A stretch of DNA of 64,000 nt from Salinibacterium sp. ZJ450. GTDB taxonomy: Bacteria > Actinomycetota > Actinomycetes > Actinomycetales > Microbacteriaceae. Location of the stretch: contig NZ_CP061771.1 of the NCBI RefSeq assembly GCF_011751885.2, positions 992,001 to 1,056,000 on the forward strand. Reading direction: 5' to 3'. The notes beneath the pieces were generated by a model. It worked only from the letters and a program-made list of their open reading frames with translations, made no database searches and was not told the DNA's origin. Of the stretch, positions 61,742 to 64,000 are shown in pieces. Both the position numbers and the translations under genes were made by a program. The stretch's first letter is position 1. Every line of letters starts with the position of its first letter.

Positions 61742-61771
61742 TCACCACCTGTGGTGATGACGAGTCACCAC
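61742..61771 (+). promoter_or_regulatory. triple TCACCAC half-site repeat
   Basis: TCACCAC (61742-61748), its complement GTGGTGA (61751-61757) and TCACCAC again (61765-61771) form two overlapping inverted repeats just upstream of the DUF2306 gene. A TAGCTT near 61780 could be the -10 box. It is a likely site for the LuxR-type regulator encoded just before. Confidence 0.55.
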
Positions 61772-61836
61772 ACGGCTCCGTAGCTTCTGACTGACGGTCG
61801 AGCAGGGTTCTCGATCGACTCGGACAGGAGCAGCAG

Positions 61837-62547
61837 ATGAGCATCACGTCGTCGTCCACTCTGACGGCCGCGCAGCCGAAGCGCCGGAGCAGACCCGGAT
61901 GGCTGGTGCCCGCGGGGCTGATCGTGCTGGCCCTGATTCCGGTGGTGATGGGCTCGCTCCGGCTGGTGGAGCTGGGCGGCGGCGCGGCTACGTTGCCGAA
62001 CAACCCGCGGGCCGACGCGTCGCCGCTGCCGATCGTGATCCACATCGTCAGCGTCACCGTGTTCTCGGTGCTGGGGGCGATGCAGTTCGCGCCGGGGCTG
62101 CGGCGCCGTCCCGCCCGCTGGCACCGCATCGCCGGACGTGTTCTCGTCTTCCCTGCCGGGATTCTCGCCGCAGGGTCGGCGCTCTGGATGACCGTGTTCT
62201 ACGCTCACCCGGAGGGAACCGGCGAGCTGCTCGTGGTGTTCCGGCTCATATTGGGTTCGGCCATGCTGGCCTCGCTGGTGCTCGGCCTGCTCGCCATCCG
62301 GAAGCGCGCAATCATGACTCACCGGGCGTGGATGACGCGGGCCTACGCCATCGGACTCGGTGCAGGCACGCAGGTGTTCACCCTGACGATCGGCCCGCTG
62401 GTGCTGGGCCCACTCACCGAGACCACTACCGCGTTGATGCACCTGGCCGGCTGGGTGATCAACCTCGCAGTGGCCGAGTGGGCGATCCGGCGGCGGTTGA
62501 CGAGCCCGGCGACTGCTCGAGCGCGCGGGCGGGTGGCGGCGCGATGA
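61837..62547 (+). CDS. DUF2306 membrane protein
   Basis: A 236-residue membrane protein with about six predicted helices. The family pattern is present: LPIVIHIVSVTVFSVLGAMQF, RPARWHRIAGRVLVFP, RKRAIMTHRAWMTRAYAIGLG with a His in each helix. DUF2306 proteins are of unknown function; conserved His residues suggest haem or metal binding. It is preceded by the TCACCAC repeat, and its stop overlaps the next small gene (ATGA). It is probably controlled by the upstream LuxR-type regulator. Confidence 0.85.
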   Translation: MSITSSSTLTAAQPKRRSRPGWLVPAGLIVLALIPVVMGSLRLVELGGGAATLPNNPRADASPLPIVIHIVSVTVFSVLGAMQFAPGLRRRPARWHRIAGRVLVFPAGILAAGSALWMTVFYAHPEGTGELLVVFRLILGSAMLASLVLGLLAIRKRAIMTHRAWMTRAYAIGLGAGTQVFTLTIGPLVLGPLTETTTALMHLAGWVINLAVAEWAIRRRLTSPATARARGRVAAR

Positions 62548-62843
62548 CCGGCTCGAACCGGGCGGCCGCCGACCGCGACGGGCAGCTGCGCTATGAGATT
62601 CGGCTCGACGGGCACCTCGATGAACGTTGGGCCGAGTGGTTCGAAGGCTTGAGCATCACCCGCGATGGCGACGGGACCACCGCCCTGTCGGGCCCGGTCA
62701 CCGACCAGGCGGCGCTGCACGGATTGCTCGGCAAGGTGCGCGACCTGGGGATGACGCTGGTGTCGGTGAATGTGATCGGCGGAGGCGGAGGCGGAGGCGG
62801 TGGCCGTGGTGGCGGTGGCCGCGGCCACGGCGGGGTGCGGTAG
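62544..62843 (+). CDS. small protein with Gly-rich tail
   Basis: A 99-residue protein. The first 75 residues resemble a short alpha/beta domain: a YEIRLDGHLDERWAEWFEG strand-helix, then TDQAALHGLLGKVRDLGMTLVSVNV, typical of small ACT-like or hypothetical actinobacterial proteins that follow DUF2306 genes. The last 20 or so residues are almost only Gly and Arg. The ATG overlaps the DUF2306 stop, so the two are co-translated. Function unknown. Confidence 0.72.
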   Translation: MTGSNRAAADRDGQLRYEIRLDGHLDERWAEWFEGLSITRDGDGTTALSGPVTDQAALHGLLGKVRDLGMTLVSVNVIGGGGGGGGGRGGGGRGHGGVR

Positions 62844-62849
62844 CGCCGG

Positions 62850-63602
62850 TCAGGATTCGGCGCTGCCCTCCGCGATGGCGCGTTCCACCGGCGACCGCGT
62901 GTCGGCATCCGTTCGCCCGCTGGCCTCCTCGGCCACCCGCTGCTCGGCCCGCCGCTTGATCATTGGAAGGGCGAGATACCGGATCGTCACGATTCCCGCC
63001 GAGATGGGACCCCAATAGAGCCGGAACCGGCGCCGCGCCTCGGCGTCCGTGGTGCCGACGCGGGTGCGGGTGACCAGCAGGCAGCTGTCTGGACCGGTCG
63101 GTTGGGCCTCGATAGTCACCGCGATCTTGGCGTATCCCGGTTCGTTGAACGCGGCGAACTGGTCGAGGGGGAGTGATTCGAACTTCACGGTGCTGCGCCA
63201 CGGCTGGGTGTATGCGCCGAGCACGAGCCGGTGGCCCGGGTCCCAGTCCAGAATCTGCCAGCCGAGTCCCTCCGTTTCGGCGACGAGGCCGCGCACTTTC
63301 GGCATCCGGAACGGCTCCCCGCCGAGCATCGCCGGGATCGCGCGGAGCCAGAGAATCGCGCGGATCGGTGGCGACTGCCACAGGTCGATGTCGCGGGCGA
63401 CCGAGAACGCGATGGCCGCGGGGGCGTCGATGGCGATCTGGTGCCATTCGTCGACCTCCGGGTGGGGAATCACCTTGTCGAGTACCGGGTCCGGCGGCTG
63501 GCGTACCGGGTTGCCGTACCGTGCCCATCTCGCCGCACAGTAGCCCGCGGCCACGCCGACGAATGCGGCCACTGCCGTGCCGACAGCCTCAATCGGTTTC
63601 AT
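62850..63602 (-). CDS. membrane-anchored SRPBCC/START-like domain protein
   Basis: A 250-residue protein. One N-terminal membrane helix (about 8-25) precedes a START-like domain with VDEWHQIAIDAPAAIAFSVARD, GWQILDWDPGHRLVLGAYTQPW and CLLVTRTRVGTTDAEARRRFRLYWGPI. It probably binds a hydrophobic ligand near the membrane; no ligand is known. It is convergent with the small Gly-rich gene, ending six bases after it. Confidence 0.8.
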   Translation of the reverse strand: MKPIEAVGTAVAAFVGVAAGYCAARWARYGNPVRQPPDPVLDKVIPHPEVDEWHQIAIDAPAAIAFSVARDIDLWQSPPIRAILWLRAIPAMLGGEPFRMPKVRGLVAETEGLGWQILDWDPGHRLVLGAYTQPWRSTVKFESLPLDQFAAFNEPGYAKIAVTIEAQPTGPDSCLLVTRTRVGTTDAEARRRFRLYWGPISAGIVTIRYLALPMIKRRAEQRVAEEASGRTDADTRSPVERAIAEGSAES

Positions 63603-63778
63603 GACTTCAGTATTTCGCGGGGCAGAACCTCAGGATAGGGATGCCGCAGGGCAGCGTCTGGGTGTATGAGGGGGCGCACGGATCGCGCACCAGATGCCGC
63701 GACCGCCCCCTATCCGCCGGACTGCGGGCGGGCGTAGCCTGAGCGAACACCCACCCTCGGTCGCTCATTGGAGACACC

Positions 63779-64000
63779 ATGGCTGTCCTGCGTGCTTACC
63801 TGTCGGTTTCAGATTTCGACAGCTGGAAGGAAAACTTCGACAGCGATCCGATGGATCGCAAAGGATCCGGCGTCATCCGCTACTGGGTGCACCGCCCGAT
63901 CGACGAGCCCACGATCGTGCTCGTCGACCTTGAGCTGGGCAGCGTGGAGCAGGCGAAAGCCTTGCTGGCGCGGCTCGAGGAGTTCTGGGCATCCGGACGG
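63779..64000 (+). CDS. hypothetical protein, cut by right edge
   Basis: The frame opens at an ATG at 63779 preceded by GGAG and runs 74 codons to the window edge. It begins MAVLRAYLSVSDFDSWKENF and has a RYWVHRPIDEPTIVLVDLELG strand pattern, resembling a small ferredoxin-like (ABM-type) monomeric enzyme. The C-terminus is missing, so function cannot be assigned. Confidence 0.6.
   Translation, partial: MAVLRAYLSVSDFDSWKENFDSDPMDRKGSGVIRYWVHRPIDEPTIVLVDLELGSVEQAKALLARLEEFWASGR

Noticed and set aside
1-64000. tRNA, rRNA or attachment sites at the island borders
   Set aside because: No cloverleaf, rRNA segment, integrase gene or direct-repeat pair was found by reading; a tRNAscan run would settle it.

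Overview
The window comes from a high-GC actinobacterium. Lipoprotein-dependent sugar ABC transporters without local ATPases, ROK and SorC regulators, GH31/GH15 enzymes, an Excalibur/G5 surface protein and frequent GTG/TTG starts behind strong GGAGG-type ribosome sites all fit Microbacteriaceae. The family is an inference from gene content; no rRNA or tRNA gene was seen.

Positions 1-15163 form an accessory region, largely a defence island, and its 9.4-15.2 kb part looks less GC-rich than the rest. It holds an HNH endonuclease cut by the left edge, a DUF429 protein, a frameshifted membrane protein with a small HTH gene, and a translationally coupled minus-strand cassette (DUF6361 protein, phospholipase-D-like nuclease, large SF2 helicase). 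Next to this are a Vsr nicking endonuclease, a MvaI/BcnI-type restriction enzyme and a C5-cytosine methyltransferase. A decayed fragment of a second restriction-enzyme N-terminal domain follows, then two small accessory genes and a two-gene Kiwa-like system (kwaA-kwaB).

From 15.3 kb the content is more ordinary: sbcD-sbcC-yccF, a secreted M28 aminopeptidase, a dihydrofolate-reductase-like pseudogene, and glpK-glpD. A catabolic region follows at 25.4-37.9 kb, with an SDR, two glutaryl-CoA-dehydrogenase-like enzymes, a MaoC hydratase, a class III CoA transferase, a SorC regulator, a sugar-type ABC importer, a DUF2804 protein, a FadR-type regulator and an aldehyde dehydrogenase. The enzymes could together convert a C5 semialdehyde or dicarboxylate through a glutaryl-CoA-like intermediate to acetoacetyl-CoA; this is inference.

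From 38 to 49 kb there are single genes: a NERD-UvrD-like helicase, a DHFR-like reductase with a YCII protein, a flavin reductase, a glycosyltransferase, the Excalibur protein, a possible frameshifted micro-gene with its own promoter and terminator, an aminotransferase, a FitAB/VapBC-type toxin-antitoxin pair with a palindromic operator, an uncharacterised protein with an ExK nuclease-like motif, and a DUF805 protein.

Positions 49.1-56.7 kb are one minus-strand alpha-glucoside utilisation operon: ROK regulator, two permeases, binding protein, GH15 and GH31. After it come a truncated lactate-dehydrogenase-type pseudogene, small unknown genes, a large LuxR-family ATPase regulator followed by a triple operator-like repeat and a DUF2306 membrane protein, a SRPBCC protein, and a hypothetical gene cut by the right edge.
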